Assembly: GCA_903821255.1 (NCBI GenBank)
Contig: CAIJKT010000077.1
Location: 1 to 5,697, forward strand
From: an uncultured Lentisphaeria bacterium
Lineage (GTDB): Bacteria > Verrucomicrobiota > Lentisphaeria > Victivallales > Victivallaceae
DNA length: 5,697 nt
Direction of reading: 5' to 3'
Shown: positions 1 through 5,697 of the stretch, one piece after another
How positions within the stretch are numbered: position 1 is the stretch's first letter
Layout of the letters: each line of letters begins with the position of its first letter
Translations under genes and position numbers: made by a program
Notes under the pieces: generated by a model
Seen by the model: only the letters and a program-made list of their open reading frames with translations
The model's database searches: none
Told to the model about the DNA's origin: nothing

Positions 1-465
1 GACAGGCAGCCTGTGGTATATGTAAATTTTGACGATGCAGTCAACTATGCAAAATGGCTGACTGAACGGGAACAGAAAGCCGGACGCATACCGGACGGAT
101 ACAGTTACCGTCTGCCGACCAAATATGAATGGACAACATTCTGTCAGTGTGGCGACAACCGTGAATTCCCGTGGGGAAAATCAATGCCGCCAAAATACGG
201 GCATTATGCGATGAGCAATGATGGTTTCCCTGTGTCCTGTCCCGTGGAAAAGAGCGGAATGAACGACTGGGGTCTGTATGGTGTCGGCGGGAACGTATGG
301 GAATGCACGGCAAAGTCGGAATCGGATTTGTCTTTTGCCGGATGGCGCGGCGCGGCGTGGTTCACTGATGAGCATCCCGACTACATGCGCTCACTTTACA
401 CTCACAAGTACAGCGAGTCCGGACGCTTAAACGTCGGCGGCTTCCGTCTGGTGTTGTCGCGCTGA
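1..465 (+). CDS. FGE/SUMF1-like domain protein, C-terminal part (5' end off the window)
   Basis: This is the last 154 codons of a protein with the formylglycine-generating-enzyme (FGE-sulfatase, SUMF1) fold. The frame is open to base 1 and the first visible residues already match the family's 'P-V-x-x-V-x-F/W-x-D-A-x-x-Y-x-x-W-L' block, so the GTG at 13 is not taken as the start. Counting from the first visible residue, hallmarks are YRLPTKYEW at 36-44, PWG at 57-59, GLYGVGGNVWEC at 91-102, WRGAAW at 115-120 and GGFRLV at 146-151, ending in SR. True FGE oxidises a sulfatase cysteine using a pair of C-terminal cysteines located between the 'RGGSW' and 'GFR' blocks. No cysteine lies in that stretch here (121-145), so classic FGE catalysis is unlikely. 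Many bacterial proteins reuse this fold for other oxidases, carbohydrate-related roles or unknown functions. It converges on the GH13 gene and ends at a stem-loop. Family confidence is high; function is unknown. Confidence 0.88.
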   Translation, partial: DRQPVVYVNFDDAVNYAKWLTEREQKAGRIPDGYSYRLPTKYEWTTFCQCGDNREFPWGKSMPPKYGHYAMSNDGFPVSCPVEKSGMNDWGLYGVGGNVWECTAKSESDLSFAGWRGAAWFTDEHPDYMRSLYTHKYSESGRLNVGGFRLVLSR

Positions 466-476
466 GGACATACTTG

Positions 477-510
477 CCGAACCTTCGCGGTCAGAGCTGC
501 GAAGGTTCGG
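477..510. terminator. Inverted repeat between convergent genes, probable bidirectional terminator or mRNA 3' end
   Basis: A perfect 12-bp stem is formed by CCGAACCTTCGC (477-488) and GCGAAGGTTCGG (499-510), with a 10-base loop that could close three further pairs (two of them G-U). It lies 12 bases after the plus-strand stop and 9 bases before the minus-strand GH13 stop, so it can serve both genes. There is no T-run on either side (AATAAATG on the plus strand, CAAGTATG on the minus strand). It is therefore not a canonical intrinsic terminator; it may act as a U-less hairpin terminator or protect mRNA 3' ends. Confidence 0.6.
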
Positions 511-518
511 AATAAATG

Positions 519-1994
519 CTATATCTCCATCCTGAAGAAATGGCAGCTCCATGGACTGAGAGCAACATATATTCCGTTGCCGCTCATTTCACTTCCGTAC
601 CTGTTATATTTTTCACCGTTCAGCACATCGGTCAAGCGCAAGGTCTTACCGTAAATGTCTTCCCATTGGAGTTTTATCATTCCCTGGGATTCTGAATCAC
701 TGTAGTTGATGACGATAAGATAAGATATGCTGTCCCTGCGCCAGGTCCAGGCTAACAGATTTTTATGTATGTTGTCATCAGTGCATCCGCGAATTTCGCA
801 ACGCTGCCAGTTACCATTTCTGAACACGTCATTGTCTGTTTCTGCCAGCAGATTCTTGTAGAAGGCTGCAAGCTCCTTGTTTGTCTTTTCCTCCGGGCGT
901 CTTTCAAGAAATACCGGCACACGTGTTTTGCGGCCCTCGAACTGCCCTTCGTAGAAAAGACGGGCACCGGGCAGAGTCGAGAAAATTACAGCCGCCATTT
1001 TCTCCTTTTCGCAGAAGAATGAACTTGCGGCCCGTGGTTCATCATGGTTTTCGATGAAGCGTATTAATTTGTCCTGATATGCCATATCTGCGAGCAGGTG
1101 AAGCCGGATATCTTCCGCGCTGCCATGCTCCATGCGGTCATAAAGTTTCTTGTCATAACAGAAATCGAACCCTTGCTGCTGGAGCTCCCATTCCAGATCC
1201 CAGTACGCCTCGGCGATGAACAGGAAGCCGGGGAATTTGTATTTAATCGCCCGGATCAGCGCTGCCCAGTAGTCTTCGGTCGGTCTCTGCCCCGCCCGTG
1301 CTCCCCAGGTTTTCTCGAAGATATTGTTCAGCATCAGCATTGCCATGTCGCAGCGGATTCCGTCGCACTGGCCGGCAATTTCCGAAACCGCATCCAGTAC
1401 CGCTTTTCTTAATTCCGCATTGAATGCATTAAGCTGCAATACATCCGGCCATGCCGGAAAATACGGATCACGGCCCAATGCTATGACATTTTCTCCGGCC
1501 TGAATGAAAGAGGAAGGATCATTTTTTATATCTTCTTTAGAACCGCGGATGAAATATTCGGGATGAGCAGAGGTCCATGGATGATCAGGGGCGACGTGGT
1601 TGGGAACGAAGTCAAGAATGAGTCTGATTCCGCGACTGGAGAGCATCTGCCTGGCGTTGGCAAGACCTGCAGTGCCGCCTGTTTTATTATCAGCAACATA
1701 GTTTTTCACGCAGTATGCGGAGCCAATCAGGTCTTTATCCTGGAAATCAGGCAGAACCGTCCTGAATTCAGACATCAAATCATCGTTTGCCGCTGCAATC
1801 TTTATGCCTGCCGGGCTTCTCTCCCAGACGCCCATGAACCAGACCGCATTGATGCCGAGTGACTCCAGATAATCCCACTCATCGACCGGTACCGATGCAA
1901 GCGTGATTGTCCTCTTATATTTTTCACCGAGCTCATGAAGCCATACGAAAGTGTTTATCTCGTATATGACAGGATACTTCGGACATTGTTTCAT
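519..1994 (-). CDS. GH13 alpha-amylase-family glycoside hydrolase/transferase, cytoplasmic
   Basis: A 491-aa retaining alpha-glucan-type enzyme with a (beta/alpha)8 barrel. All four GH13 regions are visible: region I DFVPNH (128-133), region II GIRCDMA (212-218) with Arg214 and nucleophile Asp216, region III FIAEAYW (259-265) with acid/base Glu262, and region IV ENHDEP (315-320) with transition-state stabiliser Asp318. The last ~100 residues look like the usual C-terminal beta domain. No signal peptide or membrane segment is seen, so it should act in the cytoplasm. The ATG at 1994 is preferred over the ATG 14 codons upstream (2036) because GGAGGG lies 4 nt before it and the protein then opens with the family-like 'YPVIYEIN'. 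The exact substrate (maltodextrin, trehalose, sucrose or other) cannot be told from motifs. It is the last gene of the minus-strand run, 51 nt after the permease, and no sugar transport or glycogen gene is nearby. Confidence 0.93.
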   Translation of the reverse strand: MKQCPKYPVIYEINTFVWLHELGEKYKRTITLASVPVDEWDYLESLGINAVWFMGVWERSPAGIKIAAANDDLMSEFRTVLPDFQDKDLIGSAYCVKNYVADNKTGGTAGLANARQMLSSRGIRLILDFVPNHVAPDHPWTSAHPEYFIRGSKEDIKNDPSSFIQAGENVIALGRDPYFPAWPDVLQLNAFNAELRKAVLDAVSEIAGQCDGIRCDMAMLMLNNIFEKTWGARAGQRPTEDYWAALIRAIKYKFPGFLFIAEAYWDLEWELQQQGFDFCYDKKLYDRMEHGSAEDIRLHLLADMAYQDKLIRFIENHDEPRAASSFFCEKEKMAAVIFSTLPGARLFYEGQFEGRKTRVPVFLERRPEEKTNKELAAFYKNLLAETDNDVFRNGNWQRCEIRGCTDDNIHKNLLAWTWRRDSISYLIVINYSDSESQGMIKLQWEDIYGKTLRLTDVLNGEKYNRYGSEMSGNGIYVALSPWSCHFFRMEI

Positions 1995-2045
1995 TTTACC
2001 CTCCGTGTTACACATTTTATTATTATGATTCTGCATAGCTTAATT
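1995..2045 (-). other. AT-rich intergenic gap between permease and GH13 gene
   Basis: This is the only same-strand gap longer than 10 nt among the minus-strand genes. It is AT-rich and holds the GH13 ribosome binding site and, on the minus strand, CATAAT (2022-2027), which resembles a -10 box. No convincing -35 box sits 16-18 nt upstream, and there is no hairpin. The GH13 gene may therefore be read through from the export operon or have a weak promoter of its own; the sequence does not decide. Confidence 0.35.
1999..2004 (-). promoter_or_regulatory. Strong ribosome binding site deciding the GH13 start
   Basis: Read on the minus strand this is GGAGGG followed by TAAA and then ATG at 1994, an almost ideal Shine-Dalgarno element. 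The upstream in-frame ATG at 2036 has only AT-rich sequence and the permease stop region before it, so the shorter 491-aa product is preferred. Confidence 0.75.
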
Positions 2046-3182
2046 TTAATCCAATGTTTTGCGGTATCTGAGCAGGCCGATGATGATGACCGCTACCAGA
2101 AAGATGCTCAGCGCGAGAAAATGTCCGGCGAAGTCCATGAAATCCGCCCCCCGCAATATGATGCCGCGGACAATAACCAGGAAATGAGTCAACGGAAGAA
2201 CATTGCCCAGCCATTGCGCCCACTCCGGCATGCCGCGAAACGGGAACATGAAGCCGGAAAGCAGGAGTGACGGCAGAAAGAAAAAGACCGACATCTGCAC
2301 CGCCTGAAGCTGATTCTCCGCCAGTGTCGAAATGGTCACGCCGACTGCCAGATTGGCCGTGATGAAGAAAAAAGCAATCATATAAAGCAGTAGAATTGAG
2401 CCGTTGATGTCGATATCAAATAATGTCTCCGCCAGCACCAGCACCAGCGTAATTTGAATATATCCGACCAGGATATAAGGAACAATTTTACCGGTCATCA
2501 CCTCCAGCGGTCTGACCGGTGTGGACAAGAGGGTTTCCATCGTGCCGCGTTCTTTTTCCCGGGTTACCGCCAGTGAAGTGATAAAAACCATGGTCATGGT
2601 CAGGATAACTCCCAGCAAGCCGGGAACAATGTTGATTTGAGTTTTTATCTCCGGATTGAAACAGCGGTGGATGCGGACATCTACCAGGTCGTCCGTTTGG
2701 CGGCGCAGCACTCCCCTGAAATCTTTTTGCAATGCGCTATTTACCAGGCCGGCAACCGCCGCTACCGCATAGGAGACGGTGGCAGGGTCTGCGGCATCCA
2801 GCTCAAGCAGCAACTGCGGGTGCTGCCCCTTGACCAGCTCCCGGGAGAAATTTTCCGGAAAAGAAAGCACAAACTGGACTTCAGACCGTCGCAGCAGATC
2901 CGCCGCCTGCTGTTCAGAGTCTACCTCCTGTACAACATTGAAATATTCGCTGGTCCTCATGGCCGAAATAATGGACCGGGAAAACGGGCTGTGATCGGCG
3001 CAGACAATGGCGGTCGGCAGAAATTTCGGATTGCTGTTGATGACATAACCGAAAATTATCAGTTGGATGACTGGAATTCCGACCATCATGGCAAAAGTCA
3101 TCCGGTCGCGGCGCATCTGAATAAATTCCTTGATGACCACCGCCGCGAAGCGCTTGAATGAAAAGCCTGTGAATACGATCAT
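2046..3182 (-). CDS. ABC-2 type exporter permease (YbhS/YbhR-like)
   Basis: A 378-aa inner-membrane subunit of an ABC-2 exporter, with the topology of the YhhJ/YbhS/YbhR branch. A short cytoplasmic start (to about 27) precedes TM1 (about 28-48). A large extracytoplasmic domain follows (about 50-185), then five hydrophobic segments near 187-206, 233-251, 262-284, 295-315 and 352-371, and a basic tail RYRKTLD. The family's cytoplasmic coupling motif TREKERGTMETLLSTPV is at 207-223, just after TM2. The length is close to E. coli YbhS/YbhR. The ATG overlaps the ATPase stop as ATGA, implying translational coupling; only a weak AGGGA lies upstream. E. coli uses two such permeases, while here only one is encoded in the window, so a homodimer paired with two ATPase copies is the simplest model. 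Substrate is unknown; drugs or other lipophilic compounds are likely from the family. Confidence 0.93.
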   Translation of the reverse strand: MIVFTGFSFKRFAAVVIKEFIQMRRDRMTFAMMVGIPVIQLIIFGYVINSNPKFLPTAIVCADHSPFSRSIISAMRTSEYFNVVQEVDSEQQAADLLRRSEVQFVLSFPENFSRELVKGQHPQLLLELDAADPATVSYAVAAVAGLVNSALQKDFRGVLRRQTDDLVDVRIHRCFNPEIKTQINIVPGLLGVILTMTMVFITSLAVTREKERGTMETLLSTPVRPLEVMTGKIVPYILVGYIQITLVLVLAETLFDIDINGSILLLYMIAFFFITANLAVGVTISTLAENQLQAVQMSVFFFLPSLLLSGFMFPFRGMPEWAQWLGNVLPLTHFLVIVRGIILRGADFMDFAGHFLALSIFLVAVIIIGLLRYRKTLD

Positions 3183-4135
3183 TTGTAGTTGTCCCTGGCT
3201 TTCTTTTCCGTAAGATAAATAAACACATCTTCAATGCCTGACCGGGATCGCTTCCAGAGATAGCCGGGATGGTCGCGGTAAGGTTCGAGCGCCTTCTCCA
3301 GTTGCTCCGGATCGGAGCCGGTCAGATGCAGGGAGTCGCCGAATACCACGATTTGTTCTATGGTCCCGGATTTTCTCAATTCGCCTGAGAGTGCGCCGAG
3401 ATTGTCGCCTGTCACTGTCCATGTTGACAGGCCGGAATCATCAACAACTTCTTTTATAGTGCCTTTAGCCAGCAAATCACCATAAGCGATATAGGCGAGA
3501 CGGTGGCACCGTTCCGCTTCGTCCATGTAGTGAGTTGAAACCAGAGTGGTAATTCCGGCATTCGCAAAATTATGGATTTCCTCCCAGAAGTCGCGCCTGG
3601 CTTTGGGGTCAACTCCGGAGGTGGGTTCGTCCAGCAGCAGCAGTTCCGGTTTATGTACCAGGCATGCAGCCAGGGACAGTCGCTGTTTCCAGCCGCCGGA
3701 CAGCGTCCCGGCCAACTGCTTTTCGCGTCCGCCGAACCCGGTTGTCCCGATAATCTCCCGCACCGCTTTTCTCCGTTCCGGGACGTTATACAGCCTGGCA
3801 ACCAGTTCGATGTTTTCAGTCACGGTAAGGTCTTCATACAAGCTGAATCTCTGGGTCATGTAACCAACCCGCCGTTTGATGGCATCCTGTTCTTTAAGAA
3901 TATCCAGCCCCAGGCAGGTGCCGGCGGCGGAATCCGGCGTCAGCAGACCGCAGAGTATCCGGATGAACGTGGTTTTGCCGCTGCCGTTGGGACCCAGGAA
4001 ACCATATATCTCGCCTTTTTTCACCTGCATGGAGATGCCGTTGACAACGACTTTTCCGCTGAAGCTTTTAGTTACATTGGAAACGTCGATGACAAAATCA
4101 GTTTTCGCAACTCCAGTTGTGAGTTCAGAATTCAT
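3179..4135 (-). CDS. ABC exporter ATP-binding protein (single nucleotide-binding domain, YbhF-like)
   Basis: A 318-aa cytoplasmic ATPase that powers the adjacent permease. All motifs are intact: Walker A GPNGSGKT (48-55), Q-loop Gln95 in YMTQRFSLYEDLTVTEN, signature LSGGWKQR (145-152), Walker B LLLLDE (165-170) with catalytic Glu170, D-loop SGVD (173-176) and switch His202 in VSTHYMDEAE. A C-terminal accessory stretch of about 85 residues follows, as in CcmA/NodI/DrrA-type exporter ATPases. E. coli YbhF, at the matching operon position, is a tandem protein with two such domains; this one has a single domain, so two copies would be needed per transporter. The start is supported by GGAG 4 nt before the ATG and by ATGA overlaps at both ends, with the adaptor upstream and the permease downstream. 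Confidence 0.96.
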   Translation of the reverse strand: MNSELTTGVAKTDFVIDVSNVTKSFSGKVVVNGISMQVKKGEIYGFLGPNGSGKTTFIRILCGLLTPDSAAGTCLGLDILKEQDAIKRRVGYMTQRFSLYEDLTVTENIELVARLYNVPERRKAVREIIGTTGFGGREKQLAGTLSGGWKQRLSLAACLVHKPELLLLDEPTSGVDPKARRDFWEEIHNFANAGITTLVSTHYMDEAERCHRLAYIAYGDLLAKGTIKEVVDDSGLSTWTVTGDNLGALSGELRKSGTIEQIVVFGDSLHLTGSDPEQLEKALEPYRDHPGYLWKRSRSGIEDVFIYLTEKKARDNYK

Positions 4136-5109
4136 TTGTCTCCGGCTTTCAACAATTTTACAGTTACCGGCATTCCGGCATTTACTTTATAGGCGCATTG
4201 CGGATCAACATCCGCTTCAATCATGAATACCAGTTTGGGATTGCTGTCCCGGCTGTAAATCACCGGCGGCGTGAATTCCGGCTTCTGTGAAATATTGCCG
4301 ACCTTCGCCTGATATTTTTCCTGACTGCCATCCGGATAGAATTCAATCTTATCTCCGGCATGAATTTTCTGCATATTGGGATAAGACACGAAAAATCTTA
4401 CTTTCATATTCGCCGGCGGAATCAGCATTATGACAGGATTTCCGGCGGCGGCATATTCCCCCTGGCGCATGAGGGTATCAAATACAAAAGCATCCTGAGC
4501 CGCGCTGACAAAACGCTGTTCCAGCCGCCATTTGGCTCCGGCAAGAGCGTTTTCGGCGGCTTTTACCGCTTCTCTGGCTGATATCACCCGGTCTTCGCGG
4601 GCGGGAAGCTGCGCTATGATCAGATTATGTTTCGATTCGGCAAGATCCCACTGGTTTTGTATCTGGAGCCACATGGACGTATCGTAATCTTTGGTGGCAA
4701 TAATGTTCTTTTCAAAAAGTATACTGTTTCTGTCATGAACAATTTTGGCCAGATTGCAGGTTGCCTCGAGTTTTGAAATTTTATCTTTCATCGCGTCGAG
4801 CTCCTCCGGCCTGGCTCCTTTGAGCAGATCCTTCAAATCGGATTGGGCCTTGCGCAGATTGGCTTCGGCTTCAGCAACGGCCGCTGCGTATTCGGTACTG
4901 TCCAGATCGAAAAGCTTAGCGTCTTTTTTCACGAAATCGCCCCGGTCAATGTATATCTTCTCCAGCCGGCCGCCAAGCACCGGTGAAATATAAACCATAT
5001 CCGCTTCGACATAACCCTGGAAGCCTTCCGGCGGACGATTGCATCCCGTCACCGTCAGCAGAGTTGCGGCAGCGGTCAGGAATCCTGCGATTGTAAAAAT
5101 ATGTTTCAT
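4132..5109 (-). CDS. HlyD-family periplasmic adaptor lipoprotein (YbhG-like membrane fusion protein)
   Basis: A 325-aa adaptor expected to link the inner-membrane ABC exporter to an outer-membrane channel. A short signal peptide (MKHIF, then a hydrophobic core) ends in a lipobox VTGC with Cys23 as the lipidation site. Asn24 follows rather than Asp, so inner-membrane retention by the '+2 Asp' rule is not indicated. A first lipoyl half motif is seen at about 38-70 (ISPVLGGRLEKIYIDRGDFV). A long helical hairpin, rich in Ala, Lys and Glu, spans about 72-200 and includes the YbhG-type GARPEEL (98-104). The second lipoyl half is at about 201-230 and the beta-barrel at about 233-320. The second lipoyl half reads SAAQDAFVF where relatives usually have 'APxdG-x-V'. 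E. coli YbhG is membrane-anchored rather than an obvious lipoprotein. The gene starts 9 nt after the regulator stop, with a modest GAGAG 8 nt before the ATG. No TolC-type channel is in the window. Confidence 0.92.
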   Translation of the reverse strand: MKHIFTIAGFLTAAATLLTVTGCNRPPEGFQGYVEADMVYISPVLGGRLEKIYIDRGDFVKKDAKLFDLDSTEYAAAVAEAEANLRKAQSDLKDLLKGARPEELDAMKDKISKLEATCNLAKIVHDRNSILFEKNIIATKDYDTSMWLQIQNQWDLAESKHNLIIAQLPAREDRVISAREAVKAAENALAGAKWRLEQRFVSAAQDAFVFDTLMRQGEYAAAGNPVIMLIPPANMKVRFFVSYPNMQKIHAGDKIEFYPDGSQEKYQAKVGNISQKPEFTPPVIYSRDSNPKLVFMIEADVDPQCAYKVNAGMPVTVKLLKAGDK

Positions 5110-5118
5110 GTATGACTC

Positions 5119-5697
5119 TCAAATGGTAAGCGTTTTTATGATCTTTCCGGCAAGCAGTTTGATATTTTTGCCGACAAAATCTTTTTGCCCGGTAAATCCT
5201 TCCACCATCGGTTTGTTAAAAAAATAAATGCATTGCCCGACGGTTAACATGCATAACGCGCTGATTTCGTCCTCCGTGGTCTGGCCGCCTTTCAGTTTTC
5301 TCACAATTTCTTTAAGTCTGGCAAGCCTGGGTATCATTTTGTGCTCCATGATTTCCGGCAGCAGCGGCGAAGGTGAAACCATTTCATGTATGATAATTTT
5401 GTAGCGGTATTTGTACAAAGGATTTTCGGAGGAGGTGCATTTCAGAAATGATTCAATCCAGTATTGCAGATATTCCTCAGGTCTCATTTCAGGCGTCCGG
5501 TCCTTTACAACCAGGTCAAACGGATCGGCAATGTTAAACACAAATTCGATTACTTCGCGGTACAGAGCTTCCTTGCCGCCGAAATAATAATTGATTGCCG
5601 CCAGATTGGCTTTTGCTTTGTCGCAGATATCTCTGACCCTGGCAAGGTGATAGCCTTTGTCCGTGAATTCATCTATCGCCGCATGAAGTATTTTATC
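5119..5697 (-). CDS. TetR/AcrR transcriptional regulator, CecR (YbiH)-like, N-terminus off the window
   Basis: The visible 192 residues lack only the extreme N-terminus. The frame is open to base 5697 and the first visible residues, DKILHAAIDEF, are helix 1 of a TetR DNA-binding domain, so probably 10-25 residues are missing. The GTG at 5541 is internal. The helix-turn-helix is at about 19-40, with the family signature AAINYYFGGKEALY at 33-46. The C-terminal ligand domain resembles the DUF1956/CecR type: HEMVSPSPLLPEIMEHKMIP follows the central helices, and a GQCIYFFNKP segment lies near the end. CecR in E. coli represses the neighbouring ybhGFSR export operon and affects sensitivity to some antibiotics. 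The same gene order here suggests autogenous repression of the whole minus-strand unit. The operator and promoter would lie beyond the right edge. Ligand is unknown. Confidence 0.9.
   Translation of the reverse strand, partial: DKILHAAIDEFTDKGYHLARVRDICDKAKANLAAINYYFGGKEALYREVIEFVFNIADPFDLVVKDRTPEMRPEEYLQYWIESFLKCTSSENPLYKYRYKIIIHEMVSPSPLLPEIMEHKMIPRLARLKEIVRKLKGGQTTEDEISALCMLTVGQCIYFFNKPMVEGFTGQKDFVGKNIKLLAGKIIKTLTI

Noticed and set aside
13..465. A complete 150-aa FGE-like protein starting at GTG 13
   Set aside because: The frame is open to base 1, no ribosome binding site is visible, and 150 residues cover only the later half of the domain.
2022..2027. CATAAT on the minus strand as a promoter -10 box for the GH13 gene
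   Set aside because: No plausible -35 box lies 16-18 nt upstream, and such hexamers are expected by chance in AT-rich gaps; kept only as a note in the gap entry.
1995..2036. Longer GH13 start (ATG at 2036) adding 14 residues
   Set aside because: The added residues are Asn/Lys-rich and unlike the family N-terminus, no Shine-Dalgarno sequence precedes the ATG, and the inner ATG has GGAGGG at ideal spacing.
2637..3161. Plus-strand open frame of 174 codons opposite the permease
   Set aside because: It is fully antisense to the well-supported ABC-2 permease, with no family-like motif and no matching operon context.
3572..4192. Plus-strand open frame of 206 codons opposite the ATPase
   Set aside because: It lies antisense to an ATPase with all catalytic motifs, has no recognisable domain, and its length is explained by codon bias of the opposite strand.
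5119..5541. A complete 140-aa protein starting at GTG 5541
   Set aside because: The frame stays open to the window edge and encodes a clear TetR helix-turn-helix upstream, so the GTG is an internal valine.
1..5697. CRISPR array, tRNA/rRNA, insertion sequence or phage element
   Set aside because: No regularly spaced direct repeats, transposase or integrase motifs, or structured RNA signatures were seen; nearly all the sequence is accounted for by six genes.

Overview
The window carries six protein genes. One is the 3' end of a plus-strand gene at the left edge. The other five lie head to tail on the minus strand and look like a single transcription unit read from right to left. Base composition is moderate and coding density is very high. 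The periplasmic adaptor has a lipobox, so the host is very probably a Gram-negative (diderm) bacterium. An FGE/sulfatase-modifying-type domain beside sugar hydrolase and export genes would suit an uncultured Lentisphaerae/PVC-type or similar environmental or gut bacterium. That placement is a weak inference, because nothing in the window (no rRNA, no marker gene) fixes the taxon.

Layout: 1-465 (+) is the C-terminal part of a formylglycine-generating-enzyme-like (FGE/SUMF1 fold) protein. Positions 466-518 hold a perfect 12-bp inverted repeat between two convergent genes. 519-1994 (-) is a GH13 alpha-amylase-family enzyme with no signal peptide. 1995-2045 is a short AT-rich gap. 2046-3182 (-) is an ABC-2 type permease, 3179-4135 (-) its ATPase, and 4132-5109 (-) a HlyD-type lipoprotein adaptor. 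5119-5697 (-) is a TetR/AcrR regulator of the CecR (YbiH) type that runs off the right edge.

How it works together: the order regulator, adaptor, ATPase, permease matches the E. coli cecR-ybhGFSR locus, a TetR-controlled ABC-2 exporter linked to antibiotic sensitivity. Translation of adaptor, ATPase and permease is tightly linked: both junctions are 4-nt ATGA overlaps, and the regulator stops 9 nt before the adaptor. The version here is slimmer, with one nucleotide-binding domain instead of a tandem ATPase and one permease instead of two. The GH13 gene sits 51 nt downstream with its own strong ribosome binding site, so it may be co-transcribed, but its link to export is unclear. I found no CRISPR array, tRNA, rRNA, insertion sequence or clearly new system. 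The window reads as a fairly ordinary efflux operon with a few family-level oddities.
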